A DNA stretch of 64,000 nt from Streptomyces venezuelae (GTDB lineage Bacteria; Actinomycetota; Actinomycetes; Streptomycetales; Streptomycetaceae): the NCBI RefSeq assembly GCF_008642375.1, contig NZ_CP029194.1, positions 5,759,001 to 5,823,000 on the forward strand, read 5' to 3'. Position 1 is the stretch's first letter. Each line of letters begins with the position of its first letter. The position numbers and the translations under genes were made by a program. Of this stretch, positions 1-8,982 are shown in pieces. Under the pieces are notes generated by a model, which had not been told where the DNA came from, made no database searches, and saw only the letters and a list, made by a program, of their open reading frames with translations.

Positions 1-267
1 GTCGTCCGCGAGTGCCTGACGAACGCCGCCAAGCACGCCCCGGGCCTGCCGGTGACGGTCGTGATCACGGTGGAGGGGCCCGATCTGCGGACGGAGGTGC
101 GCAACCCGCTGCCGAAGACCCCGCCGGACCCTTCGCCCGTCTCGACGGGCACCGGGCTGTTCTCCATGGAGGAGCGGGTCGCCAGCATGGGCGGCACGCT
201 GAAGGCCCGCACGGAGGACGGCGCCTACGTGGTGACGGCGCTGCTCCCGGCGGGCCTGGACCGATAG
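1..267 (+). CDS. Two-component sensor histidine kinase, C-terminal end (partial)
   Basis: The 5' part lies outside the window; 88 residues of the C-terminus remain. They show the N-box of a HATPase_c domain (ECLTNAAKHAPG, residues 4-15 of the visible part) and the late ATP-lid motif GTGLFSMEERV. The N-box spacing and the GLFSMEERV form are typical of HisKA_3 (NarX/DesK-type) kinases, which phosphorylate LuxR-type response regulators. The kinase would act at the membrane, but the sensor part is not visible. The gene converges on the MreB-like gene with a gap of only 25 nt. Family is fairly sure; the signal is unknown. Confidence 0.85.
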   Translation, partial: VVRECLTNAAKHAPGLPVTVVITVEGPDLRTEVRNPLPKTPPDPSPVSTGTGLFSMEERVASMGGTLKARTEDGAYVVTALLPAGLDR

Positions 268-292
268 CGGCCGGAGGGCCCGCCCCGAACCT

Positions 293-1315
293 TCAGCGGG
301 CCCGCTCCGCCTTTCCCATGACCCGCTGGAGGCTGTCGAAGTCCTCCACGCACCGCCCCGAGCCCAGGGCCACGCAGTCCAGCGGCCGGTCCGCGACGAA
401 GACCGGGATCAGGGTCGCCGAGGAGAGCCGCAGGTCGAGCCCCGGCAGCAGCGCCCCGCCGCCGGTCAGGACGATGCCGTGCTCCATCACGTCGCCGGAC
501 AGCTCCGGCGGGCACTCCTCCAGGGTCGCCCGCACCGCCGCGATGATCGCCTCCACCGGCTCGTCGAGCGCCGCCCGCACCTCCGGCACCGTCAGCTCCA
601 CCGTCCGGGGCAGCCCGCTGACCTTCTCCCGCCCCCGCACGGTGAAGGTGGCCCGCTCCCGCTCCTCCTCGCCCGGCACCGGCCACGCCGAGCCGATCGC
701 GACCTTGACGTCCTCGGCCGTCCGCTCGCCGATCAGGAGCGAGTGCTCCTTGCGGACGAAGTCGGTGACGGCCGCGTCGAGGCGGTCGCCGCCGACCCGC
801 AGGGACCGGGCCGTGACGATCCCGCCCAGCGAGATGACCGCGACCTCCGTCGTCCCGCCGCCGATGTCGACGACCATCGAGCCGCGCGGGTCGGAGACCG
901 GGAGTCCCGCCCCGATCGCCGCCGCCATCGGCTCCTCGACGAGGTGCACCGCCCGCGCCCCCGCCGAGAGCGAGGCGTGCACGATCGCCCGCCGCTCGAC
1001 CGGCGTCACCCCGCTCGGCACGCAGACCACCATCCGGGTGCGGGGCCTGCGGCGGCCCGGGACGGCCTTGCGCACGAAGTGCCGGATCATCTCCTCGGCC
1101 GCCTCGTAGTCGCTGATCACCCCGTCCTTGAGGGGGCGGATCGCGCTGATCGACCCCGGTGTGCGGCCGATCGTCTCCTTCGCCTCGGTGCCGACCGCGA
1201 GCGCCTGTCGCGAGCCCTCCTGGACCGCCACCACGGACGGCTCGTTGAGCACGATGCCCTGGCCGCGGGCGTAGAGGAGCGTGTTGGCCGTGCCGAGGTC
1301 GATCCCTATGTCCAT
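293..1315 (-). CDS. MreB-like actin homologue (Mbl-type)
   Basis: A 340-residue bacterial actin. The phosphate-1 loop DLGTANTL (residues 5-12), the phosphate-2 motif [13 protein letters not shown] and the adenosine-binding segment [14 protein letters not shown] are intact, so nucleotide binding is expected. It is strikingly similar to the canonical MreB encoded at 4012-5031 but carries a longer, charged insertion (around PGEEERER) and a shorter N-terminus. Streptomyces have an accessory MreB paralogue (Mbl) that cooperates with MreB in spore-wall synthesis; this gene is probably that paralogue or another close one. The start is the ATG whose complement is at 1313-1315, immediately before the conserved MDIGIDLGTAN. 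It is divergent from folC, with 100 nt between them. Confidence 0.88.
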   Translation of the reverse strand: MDIGIDLGTANTLLYARGQGIVLNEPSVVAVQEGSRQALAVGTEAKETIGRTPGSISAIRPLKDGVISDYEAAEEMIRHFVRKAVPGRRRPRTRMVVCVPSGVTPVERRAIVHASLSAGARAVHLVEEPMAAAIGAGLPVSDPRGSMVVDIGGGTTEVAVISLGGIVTARSLRVGGDRLDAAVTDFVRKEHSLLIGERTAEDVKVAIGSAWPVPGEEERERATFTVRGREKVSGLPRTVELTVPEVRAALDEPVEAIIAAVRATLEECPPELSGDVMEHGIVLTGGGALLPGLDLRLSSATLIPVFVADRPLDCVALGSGRCVEDFDSLQRVMGKAERAR

Positions 1316-1403
1316 GATCGCCAAGTTTGCCCGGCCGATACGGCGGGCGGTGGACCGAAAGTCCCGAAAGGGGTGGGTCCATGGTCCTGTCGGTGCCCCT
1401 CCG

Positions 1404-1409
1404 TAGACT
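1404..1409 (+). promoter_or_regulatory. -10 box of folC (leaderless type)
   Basis: TAGACT fits TANNNT and lies 6 nt before the GTG start of folC, so the transcript would begin at or next to the start codon. No good -35 hexamer is visible. Confidence 0.5.
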
Positions 1410-1415
1410 GGCCCC

Positions 1416-2915
1416 GTGAGCGAGCCGAGCGACCCGAATGACCAGTTCGACGACATCGTCGACACCGAGACGAACCGCGACCCCGACCTGGCGGTGATCG
1501 AGGCCGGCAGCCGTACCCTGCGCACGCAGGGCGGTCCGCCGCAGGGCGACCCCGTGCCGAGCCGTCCCGAGGACCCGGAGCTCGACAAGGCGCTGCGCGA
1601 GGTCGAGACCGAGCTGTCCACCCGCTGGGGCGAGACCAAGCTGGAGCCCTCGGTGACCCGGATCGCGGCCCTGATGGACGTGCTCGGCGAGCCGCAGCGC
1701 GCGTACCCCTCGATCCACGTCACCGGCACCAACGGCAAGACGTCGACGGCCCGCATGATCGAGGCGCTGCTCGGCGCCTTCGAGCTGCGCACCGGGCGGT
1801 ACACCTCGCCGCACGTGCAGACGATCACCGAGCGGATCAGCCTGGACGGCGCCCCGATCTCCGCCGAGCGGTTCGTCGAGACGTACCAGGACGTCAAGCC
1901 GTACGTGGAGCTGGTCGACGCCCGCGAGGAGTACCGCCTCTCCTTCTTCGAGGTCCTCACCGGAATGGCGTACGCGGCCTTCGCCGACGCCCCGGTCGAC
2001 GTGGCCGTCGTCGAGGTCGGCATGGGCGGCACCTGGGACGCGACGAACGTGATCGACGCCTCGGTCGCCGTCGTCACCCCGATCGACCTCGACCACACCG
2101 ACCGGCTCGGCGGGACCACCGGCGAGATCGCCGGCGAGAAGTCCGGGATCATCAAGCAGGGCGCGACCGTCATCCTGGCCCAGCAGCCGGTGGACGCCGC
2201 CCAGGTCCTGCTGAAGAAGGCCGTCGAGGCGGACGCCACCGTCGCCCGCGAGGGCATGGAGTTCGGCATCGTCTCCCGCGAGGTCGCGGTCGGCGGGCAG
2301 CTCCTCACCCTGCGCGGTCTCGGCGGCGAGTACGACGGCGTGTTCCTGCCGCTGCACGGCGCCTACCAGGCGCACAACGCGGCCGTGGCGCTCGCCGCGG
2401 TCGAGGCCTTCTTCGGGATCGGCGCGGACCACGCGCGGACCCTGGACGCGGACACGGTCCGCCGGGCCTTCGCCCAGGTCGCCTCGCCCGGCCGCCTGGA
2501 GATCGTCCGCTCCTCCCCGACGGTGATCCTCGACGCCGCGCACAACCCGCACGGCGCGCGGGCCACGGCGGAGGGCGTCAGTGAGGCCTTCGGCTTCTCG
2601 CGGCTCGTCGGCGTCGTCTCCACGAGCGCGGAGAAGGATGCCCGGGGTCTCCTGGAGGCCTTCGAGCCGATCTTCGCGGAGGTCGTGATCACCACGAACT
2701 CCAACCCGCGGGCCACGGACGTCGACGCGCTCGCCGCGATCGCGGTCGAGGTCTTCGGCGAGGACCGGGTCGTCGTCGAGCCGCGGCTCGACGACGCCAT
2801 CGAGGCCGCGATCACCCTCGCGGAGGAAGAAGCCGAGTACGGCGGTGCGGGAGTCCTCGTGACCGGTTCGATCTTCACGGTCGGCGACGCCCGGCTGCTG
2901 CTGCGAAGGGGCTGA
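1416..2915 (+). CDS. folC: Bifunctional folylpolyglutamate synthase / dihydrofolate synthase
   Basis: A 499-residue Mur-ligase-family enzyme that adds L-glutamate to dihydropteroate and to folates using ATP, in the cytoplasm. The P-loop is TGTNGKTST (from residue 103). The downstream motif TERISLDG and the C-terminal Mur-ligase domain with LDAAHNPHG are also present. The N-terminal 60 residues are acidic and not conserved in the family, as is common in Streptomyces. The GTG start lies 6 nt after a TAGACT -10 box, which supports a leaderless message. The stop is followed after 5 nt by the DUF4233 gene, so the two are almost certainly co-transcribed. In S. coelicolor, as I recall it, valS precedes folC; it is not seen here. 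Confidence 0.96.
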   Translation: MSEPSDPNDQFDDIVDTETNRDPDLAVIEAGSRTLRTQGGPPQGDPVPSRPEDPELDKALREVETELSTRWGETKLEPSVTRIAALMDVLGEPQRAYPSIHVTGTNGKTSTARMIEALLGAFELRTGRYTSPHVQTITERISLDGAPISAERFVETYQDVKPYVELVDAREEYRLSFFEVLTGMAYAAFADAPVDVAVVEVGMGGTWDATNVIDASVAVVTPIDLDHTDRLGGTTGEIAGEKSGIIKQGATVILAQQPVDAAQVLLKKAVEADATVAREGMEFGIVSREVAVGGQLLTLRGLGGEYDGVFLPLHGAYQAHNAAVALAAVEAFFGIGADHARTLDADTVRRAFAQVASPGRLEIVRSSPTVILDAAHNPHGARATAEGVSEAFGFSRLVGVVSTSAEKDARGLLEAFEPIFAEVVITTNSNPRATDVDALAAIAVEVFGEDRVVVEPRLDDAIEAAITLAEEEAEYGGAGVLVTGSIFTVGDARLLLRRG

Positions 2916-2920
2916 AACCG

Positions 2921-3295
2921 ATGCGCATGCTCTGCTCCTCGACGCTCATCGGCGAGTTCTTCGTCATCGGCTTCGCCGGTCTCGTCGCCATGAAGGACGA
3001 CAGCCTGGAGATGTCGACCGTCTGGACCGTCTGCGGCGTCGCGATGCTCCTGTCGGTACTGCTGTGCGGGATGGTCACCCGCCCCGGCGGCGTACAGCTC
3101 GGCTGGGCGCTCCAGATCGGCCTGATCGCCAGCGGTTTCTTCGTGCCGGTCATGTTCGTCCTCGGCGCCGCCTTCGCCGTCCTGTGGTGGGCCTCGGTGC
3201 ACTACGGCCGGAAGGTCGACGACATCAAGGCCCGTTGGGCCGAGTCGCAGGCCGGCCAGGGCGCGCAGGCCACGGCAGGGCCTGACGCTGCGTAA
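2921..3295 (+). CDS. DUF4233 small integral membrane protein
   Basis: A 124-residue protein with about four hydrophobic segments (roughly residues 8-22, 34-52, 60-75 and 78-92) and a short charged C-terminus rich in Gln and Ala. Length, topology and the place between folC and ndk match the actinobacterial DUF4233 family, whose function is unknown. The ATG start is preceded by GAAGGGG inside the end of folC, giving tight translational linkage. It is probably an operon partner of folC rather than of ndk, because a hairpin at 3305-3336 separates it from ndk. Confidence 0.85.
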   Translation: MRMLCSSTLIGEFFVIGFAGLVAMKDDSLEMSTVWTVCGVAMLLSVLLCGMVTRPGGVQLGWALQIGLIASGFFVPVMFVLGAAFAVLWWASVHYGRKVDDIKARWAESQAGQGAQATAGPDAA

Positions 3296-3304
3296 TCGAG
3301 GGCC

Positions 3305-3336
3305 GTGCGGGACCTGTAGCCTCGGAGGTCCCGCAC
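3305..3336 (+). terminator. Hairpin between DUF4233 gene and ndk
   Basis: An 11-bp perfect stem (GTGCGGGACCT / AGGTCCCGCAC) with a 10-nt loop, followed a few bases later by CTTTTCC. It probably ends the folC-DUF4233 transcript. The loop contains TAGCCT, which could be a -10 box for ndk. Confidence 0.6.
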
Positions 3337-3361
3337 ACCGCTTTTCCGAAGGAGTCCCCCC

Positions 3362-3775
3362 GTGAGCCAGCGCACGCTCGTCCTGCTCAAGCCCGACGCC
3401 GTCCGCCGCGGCCTGATCGGCGAGATCATCGGCCGTATCGAGCGCAAGGCCGGCTGGACCCTGGCGGCCCTGGAGCTGCGCGAGCTGGACCAGGACACGC
3501 TGGAGCAGCACTACGGCGAGCACAAGGGCAAGCCCTTCTACGAGCCGCTGATGGGCTTCATGTCCTCCGGTCCCGTTGTCGCGCTCGTCGTCGAGGGCGA
3601 GCGGGTCATCGAGGGCGTCCGCCAGCTCGCCGGCCCGACCGACCCGATCGCCGCCGCGCCCGGCTCCATCCGGGGCGACTTCGGCACCATCGTCCGTGAG
3701 AACCTGATCCACGCCTCGGACTCCGAGGAGTCGGCGCTCCGCGAGCTGAAGATCTTCTTCCCGGGTCTCGTCTGA
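3362..3775 (+). CDS. ndk: Nucleoside diphosphate kinase
   Basis: A 137-residue enzyme of full family length that transfers the gamma-phosphate between nucleoside tri- and diphosphates through a phosphohistidine. The catalytic histidine is His117 in the motif NLIHASDS, and the N-terminal TLVLLKPDAVRRGLIGEII is diagnostic. The GTG start is preceded by GAAGGAG. It is followed by a strong terminator pair before mreB, so it is probably monocistronic. Confidence 0.98.
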   Translation: MSQRTLVLLKPDAVRRGLIGEIIGRIERKAGWTLAALELRELDQDTLEQHYGEHKGKPFYEPLMGFMSSGPVVALVVEGERVIEGVRQLAGPTDPIAAAPGSIRGDFGTIVRENLIHASDSEESALRELKIFFPGLV

Positions 3776-3829
3776 TCCGGTGTGCCGATCCGTCGCTGAC
3801 CCGGCGTCAGCCGATCGGCACAACCCTGT

Positions 3830-3858
3830 GGGGCGACCGAAGGAATTTCGGTCGCCCC
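3830..3858 (+). terminator. Terminator between ndk and mreB
   Basis: A perfect 12-bp stem (GGGGCGACCGAA / TTCGGTCGCCCC) with a 5-nt loop. It is preceded by another inverted repeat (TGTGCCGATC at 3781-3790 with GATCGGCACA at 3813-3822), so transcription of ndk is doubly insulated from mreB. Confidence 0.75.
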
Positions 3859-3953
3859 CAGGCATATGAACGCCAATCCCGGGAACGGATCGCCGCGTCC
3901 TGCCGTCACCAGTACTGAGGTGGACCAACGCGCGGCATCCGCGCGGGCGGCAC

Positions 3954-3959
3954 TACGAT
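3954..3959 (+). promoter_or_regulatory. Candidate -10 box of the mre operon
   Basis: TACGAT lies 52 nt upstream of the mreB ATG and downstream of the ndk terminator. No convincing -35 hexamer is visible at 17-18 nt. Confidence 0.4.
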
Positions 3960-4011
3960 GGAAAACTCCACGCCGCACCACTCTCAGCCATGGGAAATCA
4001 AGGGGAACTCA

Positions 4012-5031
4012 ATGTCGTTCATCGGCCGTGACATGGCTGTCGACCTCGGGACCGCCAACACGCTGGTGTACGTCAGGGGCCGAGGCATCGTTCTGAACGA
4101 GCCGTCCGTCGTCGCCATCAACACCAACACCGGCGGCATCCTGGCGGTCGGCGCCGAAGCGAAGAAGATGATCGGCCGGACGCCCGGCAACATCGTCGCC
4201 GTCCGCCCGCTCAAGGACGGCGTGATCGCCGACTTCGAGATCACGGAGCGGATGCTCCGCTACTTCATCCTCAAGATCCACAAGCGTCGCTACCTCGCGC
4301 GCCCCCGGGTCGTCGTCTGCGTGCCCTCCGGCATCACCGGCGTGGAGCGCCGCGCCGTCATCGAGGCCTCGACGCAGGCCGGTGCCCGCCAGGTGCACAT
4401 CATCGAGGAGCCCATGGCGGCGGCCATCGGCTCGGGCCTCCCCGTCCACGAGGCCACCGGCAACATGGTCGTCGACATCGGCGGCGGCACCACCGAGGTC
4501 GCCGTCATCTCGCTCGGCGGAATCGTCACGGCACAGTCGATCCGGGTCGCCGGCGACGAGCTGGACAACGCGATCATCCAGCACATCAAGAAGGAGTACT
4601 CGCTCCTCCTCGGTGAGCGGACCGCCGAGCAGATCAAGATCACCATCGGTTCGGCCTACGACCTCGACAACGACGAGCACACCGAGATCCGCGGCCGCGA
4701 CCTCGTCTCCGGTCTGCCCAAGACGGTGGTCATCTCCGCCGCAGAGGTCCGCAAGGCCATCGAGGAGCCGGTCAACTCGATCGTCGACGCCGTGAAGACG
4801 ACCCTCGACAAGTGCCCGCCGGAGCTCTCCGGTGACGTCATGGACCGCGGGATCGTTCTCACCGGTGGAGGCGCCCTGCTCCGCGGCCTCGACGAGCGGC
4901 TCCGCCGCGAGACCGGCATGCCGATCCACATCGCCGAGGACCCGCTGGACTCGGTGGCGCTCGGCGCCGGCAAGTGTGTGGAGGAGTTCGAGGCCCTCCA
5001 GCAGGTCCTGGACGCCCAGCCGCGCCGCTAG
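4012..5031 (+). CDS. mreB: Rod-shape-determining actin MreB
   Basis: A 339-residue actin-like ATPase that forms membrane-associated filaments. In Streptomyces it guides spore-wall thickening rather than hyphal elongation. The motifs [25 protein letters not shown] and [14 protein letters not shown] are intact. The start is ATG 4012, chosen because conservation begins there ([16 protein letters not shown]) and AAGGGGA lies just upstream; an in-frame upstream ATG at 3958 would sit inside the -10 region. It heads the mreB-mreC-mreD-PBP2-rodA cluster; the 92-nt gap to mreC could hold an internal promoter. Confidence 0.97.
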   Translation: MSFIGRDMAVDLGTANTLVYVRGRGIVLNEPSVVAINTNTGGILAVGAEAKKMIGRTPGNIVAVRPLKDGVIADFEITERMLRYFILKIHKRRYLARPRVVVCVPSGITGVERRAVIEASTQAGARQVHIIEEPMAAAIGSGLPVHEATGNMVVDIGGGTTEVAVISLGGIVTAQSIRVAGDELDNAIIQHIKKEYSLLLGERTAEQIKITIGSAYDLDNDEHTEIRGRDLVSGLPKTVVISAAEVRKAIEEPVNSIVDAVKTTLDKCPPELSGDVMDRGIVLTGGGALLRGLDERLRRETGMPIHIAEDPLDSVALGAGKCVEEFEALQQVLDAQPRR

Positions 5032-5123
5032 GCGCGTACCGCACCCGCACCACACGAGCAGTACCCACAAGAGAACAAGCACAGCCGAACAACGAACCAC
5101 GAGGAAAGGCACGGCCGCCGCAC

Positions 5124-6107
5124 GTGAGGGACACACGAGAGAGCCGGCTGCTCCTGGTGCTGCTGATCGCCATCGCGTTCGCACTGATCACGGTGGACAT
5201 CCGCGGAGGCCAGGAGTCACCCGTCGACGGTGCCCGGCAGGCCGCCGCCGCGGTCTTCGGGCCCGTCGAGAACGGTGTGGCGGCGGCCGTCGACCCCATC
5301 GGGAACGCCATAGGCGCGGTACGCGACTCCGGTGAGCGGCACACCCGGATCGCCGCCCTGGAGAAGGAGAACGCCGAGCTGAAGGCCGAGCTCGGCAGCG
5401 ACGACCGCAACCGCAACAGGCTGCGCGAGCTCGACTCCATCCTCAGGACGGCCGGCGCCGGGCAGTACGGCATCAAGGGCGCGCAGGTCATCGCCATAGG
5501 AGCGGCCCAAGGCTTCTCCTGGACCGTCACCGTCGACATCGGCGCCCGCGACGGCGTCAAGCGGGACATGACCGTCCTCAACGGCTCCGGACTCGTCGGC
5601 CGGGTCACCACCGTCGGCCCGTCCACCTCCACGGTCCTCCTCGCCAACGACCCCGACTTCACCGTCGGCACGCGCATGGAGAAGAGCAACGAGCTCGGCT
5701 TCGCCACCGGCCAGGGCGACGGCCCCCTGCTCGTCCAGCTCCTCAACGGCAAGGCCAAGGTGAAGCCGGGCGACCGTCTCGTCACCTTCGGCTCCAGCGG
5801 CGACAAGCCCTTCGTGCCCGGCGTCCCGGTCGGCGAGATCGTCCGCATCGACCCCGCGGGCGGCGGCCTGACCCGGAACGTCTACGTCCGCCCGTACGTC
5901 GGCTTCACCAAGCTCGACATCGTCGGCGTCGTCGTCCAGGCCCCCCGCTCCAACCCGCGCGACACGGTCCTGCCGCCGAAGCCCAAGCCCGCCCCGACCG
6001 TCACCGTCACGGTCACGCCGCCGCCACCGGACGGACAGCAGGCAGCCGACGGACAGAAGCCGAACGAGAACCAGCAGGGCCAGGACCAGGGGGACGCGAC
6101 ACCGTGA
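5124..6107 (+). CDS. mreC: Rod-shape-determining protein MreC
   Basis: A 327-residue bitopic membrane protein: an N-terminal membrane segment (about residues 8-24), a coiled coil (about 60-95, containing LEKENAELKAEL), and two extracytoplasmic beta-barrel subdomains. The C-terminus is Pro/Lys/Gln-rich and disordered. MreC scaffolds the elongation complex with MreD and PBP2. The start is GTG 5124 because the transmembrane segment follows directly; AGGAAAGG lies upstream at a long distance. The stop overlaps the mreD start as GTGA. Regulatory phosphorylation of Streptomyces MreC has been reported, but nothing in the sequence shows it. Confidence 0.93.
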   Translation: MRDTRESRLLLVLLIAIAFALITVDIRGGQESPVDGARQAAAAVFGPVENGVAAAVDPIGNAIGAVRDSGERHTRIAALEKENAELKAELGSDDRNRNRLRELDSILRTAGAGQYGIKGAQVIAIGAAQGFSWTVTVDIGARDGVKRDMTVLNGSGLVGRVTTVGPSTSTVLLANDPDFTVGTRMEKSNELGFATGQGDGPLLVQLLNGKAKVKPGDRLVTFGSSGDKPFVPGVPVGEIVRIDPAGGGLTRNVYVRPYVGFTKLDIVGVVVQAPRSNPRDTVLPPKPKPAPTVTVTVTPPPPDGQQAADGQKPNENQQGQDQGDATP

Positions 6108-6772
6108 AGTTCAACCGCATCCTCCTCTCCGCGACCCTGATCGTGGTCGCCCTCGTCGTCCAGGTCTCCGTCCTCGCCCGCCTGCAACTCCCCGGCGCCG
6201 TCCCCGACCTGGTCCTCCTCACCGTGGTCGCCCTCGCCCTGGTGTACGGCCCCGTCAGCGGCTCCCTCATCGGCTTCACCGCCGGCCTCCTCGCCGACCT
6301 CGCCCCGCCCGCCGACCACGCCGCCGGCCGCTACGCCCTCGTGCTCTGCGTCATCGGCTACCTCGTCGGCCTCGCCAAGCCCGAGAACGGCCGGCTCACC
6401 TCCGCGACCGGCCCCATGGCCGTCGTCGTCGCCGCGGCCGTCGGCTCCACGCTGCTCTACGCGGGCGTGGGCGCCCTCGTCGGCGACACCGCCGCCCGCC
6501 ATGTGGGCCTCGGCTACCTGCTCTTCACCGCGGCGGTCTACGACCTGCTCCTCGCGCCCTTCACCGTGCCGCTCATCATGGCGCTGGCCCGGCGCGCCGA
6601 GAACGATCCACTCGCCGACGCCACCGGGGCGAACGGCGCCGACGTCGCCTCCGGCTGGCTGTCCTCCGGCACGGGCCTGCGGATCGGCAACCAGCGAGGC
6701 GGCCTGCGCGTGAAGGCCGCCCGCGGCCGCGCCTCAAAGGCCGGACGCATCAAGGGAGTCAAGCGACTGTGA
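6104..6772 (+). CDS. mreD: Rod-shape-determining membrane protein MreD
   Basis: A 222-residue polytopic protein with five or six hydrophobic helices in the first 165 residues and a basic, Arg/Lys-rich C-terminal tail of about 50 residues. MreD usually ends soon after the last helix, so this tail is a Streptomyces-type extension. The GTG start overlaps the mreC stop by 4 nt (GTGA), so translation is coupled. It works with MreC and PBP2 in the elongasome. Confidence 0.92.
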   Translation: MKFNRILLSATLIVVALVVQVSVLARLQLPGAVPDLVLLTVVALALVYGPVSGSLIGFTAGLLADLAPPADHAAGRYALVLCVIGYLVGLAKPENGRLTSATGPMAVVVAAAVGSTLLYAGVGALVGDTAARHVGLGYLLFTAAVYDLLLAPFTVPLIMALARRAENDPLADATGANGADVASGWLSSGTGLRIGNQRGGLRVKAARGRASKAGRIKGVKRL

Positions 6773-6791
6773 CCGAGGGGGTCCCGGCAGT

Positions 6792-8978
6792 ATGAGCAAC
6801 ATCCCCGAGACCGGGCGGACCCCGCGGGTCCAGATCCGGCTCGTCGTCATCCAGATCCTCGTCTTCTCGCTGCTCCTGACCCTGGGAGGCCGCCTCTGGT
6901 ACCTCCAGATCCGGAACGGCAAGGAGTACACGGACGAGGCGAAGAACAACCACGTCCAGCAGGTCGTCCAGCCCGCCGTCCGCGGCTCCATCCTGGACGC
7001 CCGCGGCGTCCCGCTCGCCGACAACGAGACCCGCCTGGTCGTCTCGGCGTCCCGTACCGAGCTGATGAAGATAAAGGACAAGGGCAAGGACGTCCTCACC
7101 CGGCTCGCCGGCGTCCTGGAGATGAAGCCCGAGGACGTCATCAACAAGATCCGCCTCTGCGACTCCCAGACCCCCAAGCCCTGCTGGAACGGTTCGCCCT
7201 ACCAGCCGATCCCCGTCACCGACGAGGCCACCACCCAGCAGGCGCTGACGATCCGCGAGGCCTCCGAGGACTTCCCCGGCATCACCGCCGAACCCGCCGC
7301 CGTACGCCGCTACCCCGCGCCCGGCAAGGCCCGCACCGCGCAGGTCCTCGGCTACCTCTCGCCCGTCACCGACGCCGAGATCGAGAAGGCCAAGGACAGC
7401 GACTCGCCGTTCCTCCGCTCCGACCAGGCCGGCCGCTCCGGCATCGAGCGCACGTACGACAAGGAGCTGCGCGGCAAGGCGGGCGTGACCCGCTACGAGG
7501 TCGACAACCTCGGCCGGGTCATGGGCCAGACCGAGTCCGACCCCGGGGTCGCCGGCTCCACCCTCGTCACCAGCATCGACGCCCGGGTCCAGGCCGTCGC
7601 CGAGTACGAGCTCAACCAGGCCATGAAGGCCGTCCGCGGCGAGACCGACAAGATCACCAACCGCAAGTACGAGGCCGACGCGGGCGCCGTCGTCGTCATG
7701 GAGACGAAGACCGGTCGCATCGTCGCGATGGCCTCCCAGCCCGACTACGACCCGAACGCCTGGGTCGGCGGCATCTCCGCCAAGGACTACGCCGCGCTCA
7801 CCAGCAAGAACTCCAACTACCCGCTGCTCAACCGGGCCATCCAGGGCCAGGCCCCGGCGGGCTCCATCTTCAAGGTCGTGTCGGCGAGCGCCGTCGTACG
7901 GGCCGGCCACGACTTCAACGACAAGTACAACTGCAGCGCCTCCTACAGCCTCGGCAACCGCAGCTTCGCCAACTTCGAGTCCAAGGGCCACGGCCCCATC
8001 ACCCTGGGCGAGGCACTCAAGTACTCCTGCAACACCGTCTTCTACGCCCTGGGGCACCAGGAGTGGCAGCGCGACGGCGGGATCAAGCCCAAGCAGGGCG
8101 CCAACGACTGGTTCTACCGCACCGCCCGGGACTTCGGACTCGGCTCCGAGACCGGCATCGACCTGCCCAACGAGGTCACGGGCCGCATCCCCGACCGCCA
8201 GTGGAAGCAGAACTTCTGGGCGGCCAACAAGGACGCCTGGTGCAAGCAGGGCAAGAAGGGCGGCACCTACGTCGAGCAGATCGCCTACGAGAGCTGCCTC
8301 GAAGGCAATCAGCTCAAGGCCTACGACAGCATCAACTTCGCCATCGGCCAGGGCGACGTCCTCGTCACCCCCATCCAGATGGCCACGGCCTACTCCGCCA
8401 TCAGCAACGGCGGCACCCTCTTCAACCCCACCGTCGGCAAGGCCGTCATCAGCCCCGACGGCAAGAGCGTCCGGGAGATCAAGCCGAAGGCCCACGGCAA
8501 GCTGCCGATCAGCGCCGAGACCGTCCGCGACCTCGACAAGGGCCTGCGCTCGGTCGTCGAGCCCGGCGGCACCGCCGCCTGGCGGTTCGGTGGCTGGCCC
8601 CAGGACAAGATCCCGCTGCGGGCCAAGACCGGCACCGCCCAGGTCTACGGCAAGCAGACCACCTCCTGGCTGGCGACCTACTCCGACGACTTCACCATCG
8701 TCATGACGATCTCCCAGGGCGGCACCGGCTCCGGAGCCTCCGGCCCCGCCGTGCGCAACATCTACGACGCCCTCTACGGCCTCGACGACGCGGGCAACCA
8801 GGACCTCAAGCGGGCCCTGCTCCCCGAGCCGCAGAAGGCCCTGCCGAAGGTCAACGCCGACGGCACCATCGACGCCCCCGACATCAAGCCGTACGACCCG
8901 AAGTCCCAGCTGGTCGACCCCGCCGAGAACGGCGCACCGCCGCCGCTCGCAGGCCCGCCCGCCCACCTGAGGGACTGA
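6792..8978 (+). CDS. mrdA: Class B penicillin-binding protein 2 (transpeptidase)
   Basis: A 728-residue membrane-anchored D,D-transpeptidase that cross-links peptidoglycan. An N-terminal membrane segment (about residues 18-36) is followed by a dimerisation/pedestal domain and a transpeptidase domain with all three active-site motifs: SIFK with nucleophile Ser358, SCN at 412-414, and KTG at 612-614. The position between mreD and rodA is that of PBP2 in the mre cluster, where it partners the RodA polymerase. Only 4 nt separate it from rodA. Confidence 0.95.
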   Translation: MSNIPETGRTPRVQIRLVVIQILVFSLLLTLGGRLWYLQIRNGKEYTDEAKNNHVQQVVQPAVRGSILDARGVPLADNETRLVVSASRTELMKIKDKGKDVLTRLAGVLEMKPEDVINKIRLCDSQTPKPCWNGSPYQPIPVTDEATTQQALTIREASEDFPGITAEPAAVRRYPAPGKARTAQVLGYLSPVTDAEIEKAKDSDSPFLRSDQAGRSGIERTYDKELRGKAGVTRYEVDNLGRVMGQTESDPGVAGSTLVTSIDARVQAVAEYELNQAMKAVRGETDKITNRKYEADAGAVVVMETKTGRIVAMASQPDYDPNAWVGGISAKDYAALTSKNSNYPLLNRAIQGQAPAGSIFKVVSASAVVRAGHDFNDKYNCSASYSLGNRSFANFESKGHGPITLGEALKYSCNTVFYALGHQEWQRDGGIKPKQGANDWFYRTARDFGLGSETGIDLPNEVTGRIPDRQWKQNFWAANKDAWCKQGKKGGTYVEQIAYESCLEGNQLKAYDSINFAIGQGDVLVTPIQMATAYSAISNGGTLFNPTVGKAVISPDGKSVREIKPKAHGKLPISAETVRDLDKGLRSVVEPGGTAAWRFGGWPQDKIPLRAKTGTAQVYGKQTTSWLATYSDDFTIVMTISQGGTGSGASGPAVRNIYDALYGLDDAGNQDLKRALLPEPQKALPKVNADGTIDAPDIKPYDPKSQLVDPAENGAPPPLAGPPAHLRD

Positions 8979-8982
8979 CCCG

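Noticed and set aside
225-2552. valS expected upstream of folC
   Set aside because: The region holds the MreB-like gene and the sensor-kinase tail instead; no valyl-tRNA synthetase motifs are present.
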